The notes under the pieces were generated by a model, which ran no database searches, was not told the DNA's origin, and saw only the letters and a program-made list of their open reading frames with translations. A stretch of 64,000 nt of DNA from Hofstenia miamia. Its lineage: Eukaryota; Xenacoelomorpha; Acoela. Shown piece after piece: positions 31,557-42,360 of this stretch. The DNA is taken from assembly GCA_004352715.1 (NCBI GenBank), contig SCFE01000013.1:1874431-1938430 (forward strand). Direction: 5' to 3'. Made by a program: the position numbers and the translations under genes. Every line of letters begins with the position of its first letter. Positions within the stretch are counted from its first letter, which is position 1.

Positions 31557-32460
31557 TTAAATATTTGCCTTGAGGTATCCCCATAACCAAAAGCCACAAG
31601 CATTAAAATCAGGACTGTGTGAAGGCCACTCAGTATCAAAGTGTAAGCTGATCACACTATCAGATCTGAAATGATGCCTCAGTAAGTCACATGTCTGGTT
31701 TGACATATGGGGCATAGCACCATCTTGTTGGAATATTGTTGAACTATACATGTGCTTGGCTTTCAGCTGGGGAACAACATAATTCTCTATCATTTCACAA
31801 TATCTCTCACTGTTGATGGAAACAGTGCTACCACTTTCATCTTGAAAGAAAAATGGAGTGAGAATGAACCTTTGACTGAATCCAACCCATACAGTCAACT
31901 TAGGCAAATGGAGAGGCATCTCAGTCATCTCATGGGGGTTTTCATTGGTCCATATCCTTGTGTTCCATGTGTTGAATGTGCCAGACAGATGAAAGTGAGC
32001 TTCATTGGTCATGAGGATCTTTGGCAGCATTGTCTCATCATTGTGCAATATTGTTAACATCTTCTCACAAAAGATTCTCCAAGAGTCATAAACCTGTTGG
32101 ACAAGTTTATACACTCAACAGACTCAGTATGGATGGAAATGAAGATCTTCTTTCAAAATTTTTCAAACCATGGTCACCAGAATGTTTGTTTCAAAAGATA
32201 TTCTCCTTGTGCTGATCTTGCTGCTTGCAAATTCTGTTACATCACTTACTGTGTTGATATCTTCAGTTGATGTTCTGGAATGACCACTTTGAGGGAGGTC
32301 TGCAACAGACCCTATAGAAAAAAATCAGTCTATCAGATTTTGAACTGTGTGCCATGATGGAGCTTTTCAGGTTCTTTGTAGTGGAAAACTTCCTGATTGC
32401 TTCAGTCATTGTCTCTGTATTTGCATAATAGAGTTGCACAATCAAAATTCAGTCTGGCAG
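31557..32460 (-). pseudogene. Tc1/mariner-superfamily (IS630-type) transposase, dead
   Basis: The N-terminal helix-turn-helix part is traced at 32460-32263 (IVQLYYANTETMTEAIRKFSTT), a linker follows with stops, and the main frame 32114-31557 holds the catalytic domain. The first Asp is Asn (TNEAHFHLSG), the second is kept (FQQDGAMPH), and the third, in the SPDFNAC-G-FWLWGYLK motif, is Gly; about 42 residues separate the last two. In life it would cut and paste the element. With two of three catalytic residues gone plus stops at 32110-32150 it is a fossil. PLHLPKLTVWVGFS is typical of the family. Confidence 0.82.
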
Positions 32461-32483
32461 TGAAATGTGACTCATGTTTACTG

Positions 32484-32670
32484 CATAATAGAGTGAAATG
32501 CAAGTGAACAGTGTTTACCTCATAGTAGAGTGAAATGCAAGTGAACAGTGTTTACCACATAATAGAGTGAAATGCAAGTTAACAGTGTTTACCACATAAT
32601 TGAGTGAAATGCAAGTGAACAGTGTTTACCATGTAATAGAGTGAACTGCAAGTGAACAGTGTTTACCATG
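32484..32670. repeat. 37-bp minisatellite, five copies
   Basis: Units start at 32484, 32521, 32558, 32595 and 32632, each around ATAATAGAGTGAAATGCAAG followed by TGAACAGTGTTTACC. There are no spacers and the unit is degenerate. It lies just beyond the transposase N-terminus inside the inverted-repeat element. Confidence 0.85.
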
Positions 32671-33214
32671 TGCACTGTTCAGATAAACAGTTCAGATAGA
32701 TAGTTCAGATAAACAAAAAATCCCCTGACCTGACTCTCAAAAAATATGTTCAAAAAATAATTCACTTTGATTTTTGATTTTATTTATTTAATTAAATTTT
32801 GTATACTTATTTTTGCATACCCTGTATTTGGATATCACTAGAAAATGAGTTTTGCTTCTATCAATTATATTCCTTGTTGTATGATTAGACATTATTACAA
32901 CAAACACAGCTTAAGAACTTCATCACTCAGAGTCATTGTGTAATGTACACTTTTACATTAGTACAATTTACACATAATTGCTAGAGAAATTGTTGTTTTT
33001 TACCTCCTGCATATTTGTTTTATCAATAAAAAACACACTTGGAAATGTGCCCTCATGCAAAAATAGCATGTCATTTTTCATTTTAAAATGAACAGGTTTT
33101 GTATCTATGAATTATTTGCCTTAATACATGGTGTTACAGGTTTAAACATTTTTACAATGAATATGTCATAACTATATTAACAGAAGAAAATACATCAGTT
33201 TGAAAAAGAATAAA

Positions 33215-33474
33215 AACTTTGTCAAAAAAATAATTTTAACTCTGATAAATATTTCTTATCATCAATTATATCACTTTGCCCAAATCCTAGCAATCAAAAA
33301 TTAAACTTTGTCAAAAAAATAATTTGTTTAATTTAACTTTGTCAAAAATATCTAATTACTAGATGGCGTCCAAAAGAATGACTTCATTTCAACATGGCAA
33401 ATAGTCATGGGTGTTATGAGAACTTCAGGATGTCCCAAATAGATGGGGTGGAACCCATCCCTTTCTACTTTGGC
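33215..33474 (-). repeat. Right terminal inverted repeat
   Basis: Inverse partner of 29877-30135. It includes a stretch of about 50 bp (33350-33405) absent from the left copy. Confidence 0.75.
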
Positions 33475-33834
33475 ACATTAATTTGGGTCATTTGTGGTTG
33501 TAAGAACACAGAACCTCTTATTTGCTCTTGAAATAACAAGTCAAATCACAGTAATTCTACATTTTTCACTGAATTACTGTGTTTTGCCAGATTACAAAAG
33601 TATAGGTAAATATAATTTTTTAGGTTTGGAGGAGCTAAGGTTTACAAACTACAAACTACAGGCTTTATTCTAAATTTTAAATATATTATTTTACCCCAAT
33701 ATTTATATACATTGGAGTTAATTGGAAGCAGTTCAATGTGGATAAAAATTATTATTATATTTAGCAACTTTAATCAGGAATTTTTTAAAATTGAATGCAA
33801 CAGTTTTCTGAAAATCATTATGTGATTTCAACCC
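33475..33834. other. AT-rich stretch, nothing recognised
   Basis: Contains only a small hairpin around 33555-33590 (CAGTAATTC...GAATTACTG). Confidence 0.5.
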
Positions 33835-34321
33835 CCATATCTAACTTATGTGCACTTTTGTGATCTGGCACAGAGACCCTAGAATCATTCCCTGTGATGG
33901 ATTCAGACTACTACTAAACACTGCTTGATTAGCTCAACATTGTATTAAATAATCAAACCATTAATGTGAAACAAAATAAGAATTCCAAGTAAAATTCTTT
34001 ATCAAACTCTTGCAAGGTTTTTAATCTATTTATAGTAAATCCAGAAAAGTACCTGTTGATTCAAATTTAAACTTCTGCCAAGATGGCGGCAAAAAAAAAT
34101 GGAAGTCACTTTGCCCCCTCATTTAGTCAAAAGTATTTTATTGACAGATACAAATCTCTCTTTTTTGACACATGTTGTTTCTTAGTTGCATAATACAAAT
34201 AAATCTTAAATGATTCAAATTGATTTGATTACAATATTTTTAATCATCTTTTCTTTGATCTTAATCCCCTCTGCTTGACGTTTTGCAGCTTGTTTGAGAT
34301 TTATGTAGGTGATGCTACAAT
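33835..34321 (-). repeat. Element B-type LTR fragment
   Basis: Aligns with 12780-13227: GTGCACTTT....TCTGGCACA.AGACCCTAGAATCA, ACTACTAAACAC, AAGTACCTGTTGATTCAAA, ending GGTGATGCTACA. It is truncated on its left. A short remnant of B-like internal sequence (34322-34370) follows. This copy differs from both other B LTRs, so it is an independent insertion. Confidence 0.8.
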
Positions 34322-34370
34322 GGGCTTTATCAGCTATTACAGATCATTCATAATATTAAGAAGGCAGCAG

Positions 34371-34425
34371 AAATGGTACATGGAGAGTGAGTGGTCATCC
34401 TTAATTAGCTATGCTGGAGGGGGAG
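34371..34425 (+). mobile_element. Tail of a further A element
   Basis: AGAAATGGTACATGGAGAGT...GCTGGAGGGGGAG matches the last 50 bp of A's interior (11187-11236), including the purine tract. It directly precedes the LTR at 34426, so that LTR is also, formally, the 3' LTR of another A copy. Confidence 0.85.
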
Positions 34426-35778
34426 TGTGACATAATCCATCAAAACTATCATGTGTGGTCAAGATGAGAGAAAGGATGAATGAAACAAAGACTAAAAATA
34501 TTTATAATGATTATAATGATTAAAATGTAAACACATGATAGGATTGATTATTCCATTTTGTAAAACGTTTTGTGCAATTAGATTTAAATTATACTCGACA
34601 GTATTTGACAAAACAATAGATGGCCAAACAGCATAGTCAAATTAATGCTGATGTTGCGTAATTGTTAGCAGAAATATAAAACGAGGGAAAACTGTAAACA
34701 AGAAGCAATTAACAGGTACTAGTTGAGTATTTAGTTGTTTATTACCAAGTGCTATAAATATGCTTGAAATGATATAATTATTGATGAACGAATTTACGTT
34801 GGATTTACTTTTCTCTTGTCAGGTTATTTTATATTCTAATGGAAAGCTAAACATTTAAGCGCTGGGGTAATTGTATGGTGGTTCCCACATCCAGTTAAAG
34901 GTATGCTGGAGCAGCCTCCTAATAGCTATTCCACAGCAGGGAGGGCGACAGCTGTAGTTACCTTTTGTGCTCTTAGGTTACAGATAGGTGTAGGAGTTTT
35001 TTACCATTATAGCTTTCCTACTTGTCATTGCTTGCCTGTTATTATGATTGCAACTATTATGTTTTACATGTTAACTTCCCTATCAATGAACTTCAGTTGT
35101 TTATTATGTTATCTTATGATCAGTGATTTAATATTACTTATATTTAGATGGTTATATAAATCATATCTTTATATTCTATTACCTATAGATTGTTTAATAG
35201 TCACAACAAGTGGCTCATTGTTTCTCATGGTAGACCTTTTGCTGAATCATTTCTATATTTTTCTGCAGGTGGCATTGATTGTTTACATGTATCAAGGGCT
35301 GTTATGTATTTCTATATATGTAGGGGTATTACATTATAGCTTTCCTAATTTGCTTGCCTGTCATCCTGGTTGCATTAATCTGTTCCTCATACAAATTCAT
35401 AATAACAAAAACAATCAATGCACTAAATTCTTAAATAGTGATTTAATATCACTTATATTTAGATTGTTATTTAAATCATATCTTTATATTCTATTACATA
35501 AAGATTGTTTAATAGGTAGACGCAGCTGATCAGTGTGTCTCTGGAAATTCATTTCTTCCATTTTCTCTAGCTTTATCTAAATAAGTTGGAGTATGTTATG
35601 CAGTTAGAAAAGCTAAAATGCATATTAAGTTAAGTTAATAACCCAAGACTCAATACTTATTGTGAAGGAGAGAATTAGGATAATGTCAACTCTGATACAA
35701 ATTCATAATAACAAAAACAATCAATGCACTAAATTCTTAAATAGTTGCAAATCCCATCACACTGAGTTCACTATTCAC
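34426..35778 (+). repeat. Element A' 5' LTR, rearranged, primer-binding site lost
   Basis: Normal to about 35330, TATA box 34753, tiny ORF 34839. A block like 35128-35200 is repeated at 35438-35517. At 35694 the last ~90 bp of the LTR and the primer-binding site are replaced by an 84-bp copy (35695-35778) of an LTR-internal segment (compare 12199-12282); the leader then resumes at TTGAAGAGCATGC. Confidence 0.85.
34903..35529 (+). CDS. LTR-embedded hydrophobic ORF of A' (208 aa)
   Basis: Same ATG and first ~145 codons as the 206-aa frame of A. After YVGVLHYSFPNLLACHPGC the tail is replaced through the local duplication, yet the frame stays open for 208 codons. No family recognised. Confidence 0.3.
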   Translation: MLEQPPNSYSTAGRATAVVTFCALRLQIGVGVFYHYSFPTCHCLPVIMIATIMFYMLTSLSMNFSCLLCYLMISDLILLIFRWLYKSYLYILLPIDCLIVTTSGSLFLMVDLLLNHFYIFLQVALIVYMYQGLLCISIYVGVLHYSFPNLLACHPGCINLFLIQIHNNKNNQCTKFLNSDLISLIFRLLFKSYLYILLHKDCLIGRRS

Positions 35779-36550
35779 TTGAAGAGCATGCATGAAAGAG
35801 AGACTGTACAGTGGAAAGACAATTGGTGTAAATAGTTAATTAAAGAGTATGAAATGTTATGAACAAGAAGTATTACTGATGAGCAAGTCAAGATATAGTT
35901 GTTTCTTCTTGTTCAATGGAAGTAAGTAATACAAGTGAAGAGATGACACACAACAAGTAACCTTAAGTACAACAAAACTTATTGTAAAGGAGATCATTAA
36001 AAAAATATCTCCAGTAATAAAAGTGGTAAATTCACGGAAGAAGCAGAGGACTAAACCCAAAACACAGAGAACACTCTAAAATCAAATAACCCCAGTGAAT
36101 GTTAATACATCCCCAGAAAGTCAGAATGCCCCAATGGAAATAATTTTGCAACCAGAGAAAGAAAATGCAGAATTTTTGATAACTGAATTGACAAAGATAA
36201 TAGAGAACAACAATAACGAAAGACGAGAGTTGATGTTACAAATAGAAAACTTAACTCAAAGAATGTTTGAAATAGAGTTGGCAAATGCTGAGAAAGATAA
36301 ATGCATTGAAGAAATCACACAAGACACTAGTCTGAGGTTAACTAAACAAAGAAATTTTTTTCTAAAACAGATTGAAAAATTGGTAGAAGCCAATAAAGAA
36401 ATAAAAATGCAAAGTGAGAACTTGCAACAAATGATGACTCAACTGCATGAGGAAAATGTTAACTTAAGAGAAGATAACATATTGAAGCAACTTGAAATAG
36501 ATGATTTGAAAGATAAGATCCGACTAACATCATTGACAAATGAGGAGACA

Positions 36551-37226
36551 ATGGAAGAAGAAAAAGAGAGTGTTAAAGTAATAAAAAATACAGTAATACA
36601 GGAACCAGAGAAACCAATTGGAAGTATACCAATAAAGGAGGTGCAAGCTGAAATGTATAAAGATTGTCAAATGGAAGACGAATTTGTAGAAAAATTAGTT
36701 GTGAATATAATGAAGCAGGTTCAGGAAAAATGCAAAAACACAACCGAAACAAAACAGGTCTATGAAGAGACGATATTGTCAGAGGAGGAAGACAATGATA
36801 CGCCAGCATGCAAAGCAATAATACCGAAATTTACGTGAAGAGTAGATAGTTACTCTCCTACATTTAAAGAATGGATTCAAATGTTCAAATGGAAGAAGAA
36901 AAAGAGAGTGTTAAAGTAATAAAAAATACAGTAATACAGGAACCAGAGAAACCAATTGGAAGTATACCAATAAAGGAGGTGCAAGCTGAAATGTATAAAG
37001 ATTGTCAAATGGAAGACGAATTTGTAGAAAAATTAGTTGTGAATATAATGAAGCAGGTTCAGGAAAAATGCAAAAACACAACCGAAACAAAACAGGTCTA
37101 TGAAGAGACGATATTGTCAGAGGAGGAAGACAATGATACGCCAGCATGCAAAGCAATAATACCGAAATTTACGTGAAGAGTAGATAGTTACTCTCCTACA
37201 TTTAAAGAATGGATTCAAATGTTCGA
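36551..37226 (+). repeat. 338-bp tandem duplication, two copies
   Basis: Copies 36551-36888 and 36889-37226 are identical but for one base. Absent from A. The length is not a multiple of three. Confidence 0.95.
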
Positions 37227-37966
37227 AATGAGTATGAAAGAAAGGAAAGTGATACAGAAATAAGCAGCGGCAAGATTTCCTCTATATTTGGGAGGAGCAG
37301 CATACCAGCATTATTTGGTATTGGATCTGGAAACCAAAACAGATTACAAAAAATTAATTGGAGAGTATCAGTGGTATTATGATGACGAAAGTTTCAAAAG
37401 TCAGTATTGGATGTTATTAAACAGCTTGAAAATGAATAAAAGAGAAGATTTGTGTAATTATATGTCGCAATTGGAGAGACTGTTGAAATTGAGTTCTAGA
37501 GAGAGCACATATTCCAAATATGACTTATTTTCTCATATATGTAAAGGATTACCAGAACCAATTCAACAACAGTTCGAAATCAAATGCGATGCTGATGATT
37601 CGTTAGAAAGAATGATAAGGAAAGGTTTGGGGATACAGGTCATGATGGAAAATAATGCCCGAATCAATGAAAATACGTTGATAATGAAAGTGATACTGGC
37701 AATGGTGAGTGGAACTAACAGAATAAGAAAAGATGAAAATGGAAAACTCAAAGACAAAATCATAAAGATAAAGTAAAAGATTAAACAGTAAAATGTATAA
37801 ATAGGAACGACTTAAAATGTCAGACGTGTGGGAAAAAAGGCCATACAAAAAAATATTGTAAAAGGCAGATTAACTTTATCAAAGAAGAAGAGGCATACTT
37901 TGACGAGGAAGATCTATTAGACAATGAAGATGAATCTGAACAAATAGAAGAGATGGAAAGTGAAAC

Positions 37967-37973
37967 TTTAAAC
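37967..37973 (+). promoter_or_regulatory. Probable -1 frameshift site of A' (TTTAAAC)
   Basis: Same phase as in A: ACT TTA AAC TAG in the gag frame, protease in the -1 frame. Confidence 0.65.
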
Positions 37974-37975
37974 TA

Positions 37976-38366
37976 GAGGGAGCACCATCTCTGTTAAACC
38001 ATGCACCCATTCTAATTGTAACAGACCTAATCAAGACAAATACAATTACAGTTGTAATAAATGGAGTGATGGTCAAGGCAACCATAGATACAGGAGCAGT
38101 AATATCAATCATTACTGACGAATGTGCAGTGAAAATAGGATTTGACAACAGAAAATTGTAAGTGAAAAAAGCAGATTACTAAATGCATTGGGAGATTACA
38201 TTGATATCAAATGTAAATTAATGGAGGTACCAATGAGAATTGCTAATACTACATTTTCGCAAACGTTTACTGTCATTGGCATGGAGAAAAATTCACTACT
38301 CTATGAAGTCATATTGGGGAATGATTTTTTAATGGATAATAAATGCATTAACGATTATACCAACAA
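37976..38366 (+). pseudogene. Protease of element A'
   Basis: DTGA active site near 38087-38098, the same TAA breaks after NRKL as in A, and the C-terminal ILGNDFL part in a different frame from 38188. TDECAVKIGFDN is closer to the B sequence (TDEC) than A's TDKCAVKIECDN. Confidence 0.8.
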
Positions 38367-39608
38367 GACCATATCAGTGCAGGAAGAAGTGGTAACAACC
38401 TGCAAAGAGGAGCAAGACACAGAGATAATACAATTTCAATTAAAGGAGGACATAAAAAGTCTACCGAATAATTGGAAAATGTGTCAAATAGAAACAGAGA
38501 AACACATAACTGCTGAAGTCATGATCTACAACCAAAAAGGGATCAATACGAAAAAGTTATCGATTCCATCAAGCTTGTGTGTACTAAAGGAAGGGATAGG
38601 AACCATACCAATGTTAAATACAAAAAATCACGTGGTTAATATAAAAAAGGATACCTTAAAACTAAAAGGGAAGAAAGTGAAGATCGAAAAAACAATGGTA
38701 AACAAAGCAATCAATATAATAGAAGAAGAAGAAATGGAATATCAAATACCGGAAATAAAAGAGGCAGAATATCAGCACTTGAGTGAAGAGGAAAGAAGAA
38801 AACTGATAGAGATATTGAAAAAACACGCAAAAATATTTAACTACAGTGAGATAAGCATGGGCAAGGCAGTGGGAGAGACGCACAAAATAATAACAATGAC
38901 AGAGGAGCCGATAAGACTGCCATGCAGGAGAGTCCCTGAACATCTGAAAGAACACTATAACACCATCTTGAATGAATTGATAGATAACAAAATAATAAGG
39001 CCGAGCAAGAGTCCATATGCTGCGCCAACTGTCTTTGTAAACCAAGGCAATAAATATAGACTCTGTATAGATTTCCAGAAACTCAATGATATTACTAAGA
39101 AAGATGCCTATCCACTCCGGAGGATAGAGGACATCATATATGAAGCTAGTAAGAATAAATATTACACCTGTATAGATTTGTGTAAAGCATACTGGCAGGT
39201 GCCAATGGAGCCTACAGACATTGAGAAAACAGCATTTATAACGCCATATGGACTATTTGAATGGATGTATATGGCTTTTGGATTATGTAACGCCCCAGCT
39301 ATGTTTCAAAGATACGTCATGAAAGTTCTGAAACAGAATAATAAGAAAATCGAAAAAGGCATAGTGTGCATATAGATGATATATTAATAGCAAATGATAC
39401 AATTGAAGAACACCTTGATAAACTGGACAGAACGTTAAAAATCTTGTATAATTCAGGGTTACGTGTTAATGGAAAGAAATGTGAAATTCTAAAAGAACAA
39501 GTAGTATTCTTGGGGAGACAAATTCAAAAAGGCGAGATAAGAATGAAAAATAATGCGAAAGAAATGATACAAAATATTAGCAGTCTGAAGACAAAAAAGG
39601 ATTGACAG
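38188..39608 (+). pseudogene. pol: Reverse transcriptase of element A'
   Basis: 395 open codons (38188-39375) with all RT motifs up to AFGLCNAPAMFQ, then the same frameshift as A at the HIDD motif (39361-39380), and thumb 39366-39605. Differences from A cluster in the linker (residues 160-205), elsewhere nearly none. Confidence 0.9.
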
Positions 39609-40234
39609 CGAATTATGGGTTTCATTAATTACTATGGTTCATTCATATCCAATGTGGCTCATAAAACCGGTAAAATGACAGAATTACTTAAAAAGAATAA
39701 AACCTTTGAGTGGACATGGAGAGAACAAGAACAAATAGAAAACATAAAAGATGAGTTAAGTAGGATGCCATCATTGAATACACCAGATTATGACAAAGAA
39801 TTTATCCTCAATTGTGATGCAAGTAATGTCGCAATAGGAGCATGTCTAGGTCAAATAAAGGATGGCAAAAGGTGCCTATACAGTTTTTTAGTCGTAAATT
39901 GAAGCAAAGTGAAGATAACTATGGCTCAACGAAATTGGAAATGTTGGCGTTAGTTGAAAGTATAAAGAAATTTCTGTACCTTTTTAACAGGTCAAACATT
40001 TAGGGTAAGAACAAATAATAGTGGACTAGCATGGCTCAAAAAGTTTTCGGGGGACAATCCTCAATTGTACCAAGATGGATAGAATACTTGAATGAGTTTA
40101 GATTCAACATAGAGCATCAGAAAGGAACGTTGCATAAAAATGCAGATTTTTGGACAGCATTGCCAGAATACCAGAGAGATTTGGAAAAAGTGGATGGTGA
40201 AAAGAAACAATTTCAATTTATGTCGCATAATTAG
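39609..40234 (+). pseudogene. RNase H of element A'
   Basis: ILNCDASNVAIGACLGQ at about 39807-39857 and IEHQKGTLHKNADFWT at 40110-40157, split by the same stops as in A (TGA 39603, TGA 39900). Confidence 0.82.
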
Positions 40235-40258
40235 TATGCCGAGTTACCCAATATTAAT

Positions 40259-41050
40259 ATGGATAAGAAGGGAAATACAATTATGCCAAAAACAATTAAG
40301 GAAGAAACAACTGAAAAAGATATAAATGAAAAACAGAAAACTATTATGATTCTCAGAGATATAAGAGAAAAAATGCATGATGACAATTGGATGCTAGGAA
40401 AGGAAGCCAAGAGCTATTTTCAAAGATACAAATGGAAATTAAATAGAAACAGACTTTTGTACATAGAAGGGAAGACGTTGAGAATAGCGATTCCTGAATA
40501 TTACAAAAGACAATTGGTTAGAAAGGTGCATGAAAACTTGGGAATAATACAGACAGAAAATACCTTTAACGCTCAGTTCATAATGACAAGTATTAGAAAA
40601 ACAGTCAAAGACATCATTAACAAATGTAATACATGTCTTATAAACAATAAGAGTCATTTTCCAGTACAAACTGCACCACTTGAAAAAATTATGGCGACAG
40701 CACCCAACAAAATTGTGCATGTAGATCTAGAGAAATTATCTCAGGATGATGAGGGGTATCAGTATATATTGGTATTAGTTGACAATTTCACGAAATATGC
40801 TTGTATGATACCACTAGACTCAACAACAGCAAAAATAGTAGCAGACAAGATTATGAAAGAATGGATTTTAAAGTTTGGACCGATGCAAACAATAATATCA
40901 GATAGAGGTGTACAGTTTGAAAGTAAACTGTTTGAAGAAATGATGAAACTGATGGAAATATTAACCAAAAAAACAACAGCATATCACCCACAGGCAAATG
41001 GAGCGATGGAAAGATTAAATAAAACTATGATTAAATATAACTATGATTAA
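40259..41050 (+). CDS. Integrase of element A' (zinc-binding and DDE core)
   Basis: 263 open codons. A 2-codon deletion in the zinc-binding region removes the second His (VHENLGIIQ, where A has VHENGHLGIIQ), so zinc binding is probably lost. The catalytic HVDLE, ISDRGVQF and MERLN residues and the 35-residue spacing are kept. Confidence 0.88.
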   Translation: MDKKGNTIMPKTIKEETTEKDINEKQKTIMILRDIREKMHDDNWMLGKEAKSYFQRYKWKLNRNRLLYIEGKTLRIAIPEYYKRQLVRKVHENLGIIQTENTFNAQFIMTSIRKTVKDIINKCNTCLINNKSHFPVQTAPLEKIMATAPNKIVHVDLEKLSQDDEGYQYILVLVDNFTKYACMIPLDSTTAKIVADKIMKEWILKFGPMQTIISDRGVQFESKLFEEMMKLMEILTKKTTAYHPQANGAMERLNKTMIKYNYD

Positions 41051-41858
41051 ATTGATACGAGTATTAACTTCAAGAATCGGAGGTAGAGACTGGAGAGAAG
41101 TAGTTGAAATAGTAGAATATTTCTACAATACTTCAGTGCACTCAACAATGGGGATGACTCCATATAAGGCCATGTTTGGCAGAGAGGCGGCAACACCAAT
41201 ATCAATGCAATACCATACATGCTCCGAAAAACCAGACAATGATTATATAAGGAAAATCAAAGATCAGATAACTGGAATTCATGAGGCAATGTGTCACAAC
41301 ACAAAGAAGTCTGCGATAAGACAAGAAAGAAATTTCAACAAGAAGATATACAGTGAACCACACAGGGTAGGGGATAAGGTTTACGCGTACACTCTAATGA
41401 GAACACAGGACGTGAATCAAGTGAGAAAACTTAAAACACAATGGTCAGGGCCATTCACAATCACACAAACACTACCCAATAATAACTATAAACTTAATGA
41501 CGGGAGAATATTACACTTTCAAAATTTAAAACAAGCAATGGTAAACATAGAGCAAGTGATGCTTGATAAAAACGCAGAATTTAAAATTATACAGGTTGAT
41601 GATGGCACATATGCTGAGATGGACGAGTTGGATAGTGTACACAAAGAAGAGTTCCAAGATGAATATAGACCTGAAAAAGGGGAACTGGAAGTTGAAAGGA
41701 GAATAATGCCCCAGAGGGCAGCAAAAAATAAAATGAAATACGACCCTGAAATATGGGATATTAATTTAGTAACTGAATTTAGGAAATATGAAATGAATGA
41801 TACAATGATCACCAATGAAAGCAAGGAGGGTAAGAAGGAAGAGAACCCCACAATCTGA
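41043..41858 (+). CDS. Integrase C-terminal domain and Pol tail of element A', one open frame
   Basis: 272 codons in one frame overlap the end of the core frame by 8 bases. They carry RDWREVVEIVEYFYNTSVHSTMG region, MTPYKAMFGREAAT, VGDKVYAYT, then the GPY/F module RKLKTQWSGPFTITQTLPNN and LNDGRILHFQNLKQA, and an acidic/basic tail ending at TGA 41858. This is the best-preserved copy of this part; A has three breaks here. The GPY/F module helps target-site and subunit contacts in Gypsy integrases. Confidence 0.85.
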   Translation: MIKLIRVLTSRIGGRDWREVVEIVEYFYNTSVHSTMGMTPYKAMFGREAATPISMQYHTCSEKPDNDYIRKIKDQITGIHEAMCHNTKKSAIRQERNFNKKIYSEPHRVGDKVYAYTLMRTQDVNQVRKLKTQWSGPFTITQTLPNNNYKLNDGRILHFQNLKQAMVNIEQVMLDKNAEFKIIQVDDGTYAEMDELDSVHKEEFQDEYRPEKGELEVERRIMPQRAAKNKMKYDPEIWDINLVTEFRKYEMNDTMITNESKEGKKEENPTI

Positions 41859-42360
41859 TCGTCAACTAAAGGACGTGAGGACAGAAGAAACATTGACTAG
41901 TTCTACTAGCAAAACTAGGTCTCCGCAATCTGATTGCCAATTAAAGGGCATGACAATGGAGAATTCGCTGCCTATTAACACAAGACAACAAGTAAGAAGA
42001 AGAGCTCCACAGTCTGATTACCAATTAAAGGGTATGACGACGGAGCATATGACATCAACAAACAAAAGAAGAAGAATAAGAAGAAGGTCTCCTCAATCCG
42101 ATTACTGAATAAAGGGTATGAGGATGGAGATAACAATGAAAAAATCACCCTCTACCAAATGTCAAATAAAGGGCAGGCAGGTAAATGAGGGCCATCAACA
42201 GGATACTGATCACCAATTAAAGGGCGTGAGGTTGGAAACACCAAACTATGCACACTCCCCTTTGACATCCAGCAGTACTCAATGCCAATTAAAGGGCAAA
42301 GAGGAAATAGCATCAACAAGTACTTGATGCCAATTAAAGGGCAGAGAGGAAACACCATCA
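41853..42360 (+). repeat. PQSDxQLKG repeat tract of A'
   Basis: Eight units; the first three to four are 84 bp apart (28 residues), later ones shorter. The frame 41815-42108 reads RTPQSDRQLKD..., RSPQSDCQLKGM..., RAPQSDYQLKGM..., RSPQSDY-stop, after which the pattern continues in the next frames as KCQIKGR, DHQLKGV, QCQLKGK, CQLKGR. It is strongly basic (RRRIRRR). It links Pol to ORF3; function unknown. Confidence 0.8.

Larger units (their letters stand above)
29877..33474 (-). mobile_element. DNA transposon with ~0.2-0.3 kb terminal inverted repeats and a mariner-type transposase relic
   Basis: The ends are long inverted repeats: AGTAGTAAGGGATGGGTTCC at the left and the inverse of GGAACCCATCCCTTTCTACT at the right, each followed inward by ACACCCATGAC, GACAAAGTTAAATTAAACAA and GGGCAAAGTGATATAATT. 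The left copy lacks about 50 bp found in the right. Between them lies a broken transposase on the minus strand; the remaining interior (30180-31556, 32700-33190) is AT-rich with no gene. Whether the long repeats belong to the transposase or the transposase element is nested inside is open. No sure target duplication. Confidence 0.65.
36095..37976 (+). pseudogene. gag: gag of element A', with internal tandem duplication
   Basis: Coiled-coil part at 36095-36838 (five codons longer than in A near 36405), capsid part at 37288-37776, zinc-knuckle part from 37785. Bases 36551-36888 are duplicated in tandem at 36889-37226 (338 bp, one mismatch), repeating the gag C-coil and its TGA. The CCHC zinc knuckle at 37818 is complete (Tyr-Cys where A has Tyr-Tyr). 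The TGA and TAA stops of A are shared. Confidence 0.85.

Noticed and set aside
32484-32670. CRISPR-like array
   Set aside because: Units are directly adjacent with no unique spacers, and the DNA is eukaryotic.
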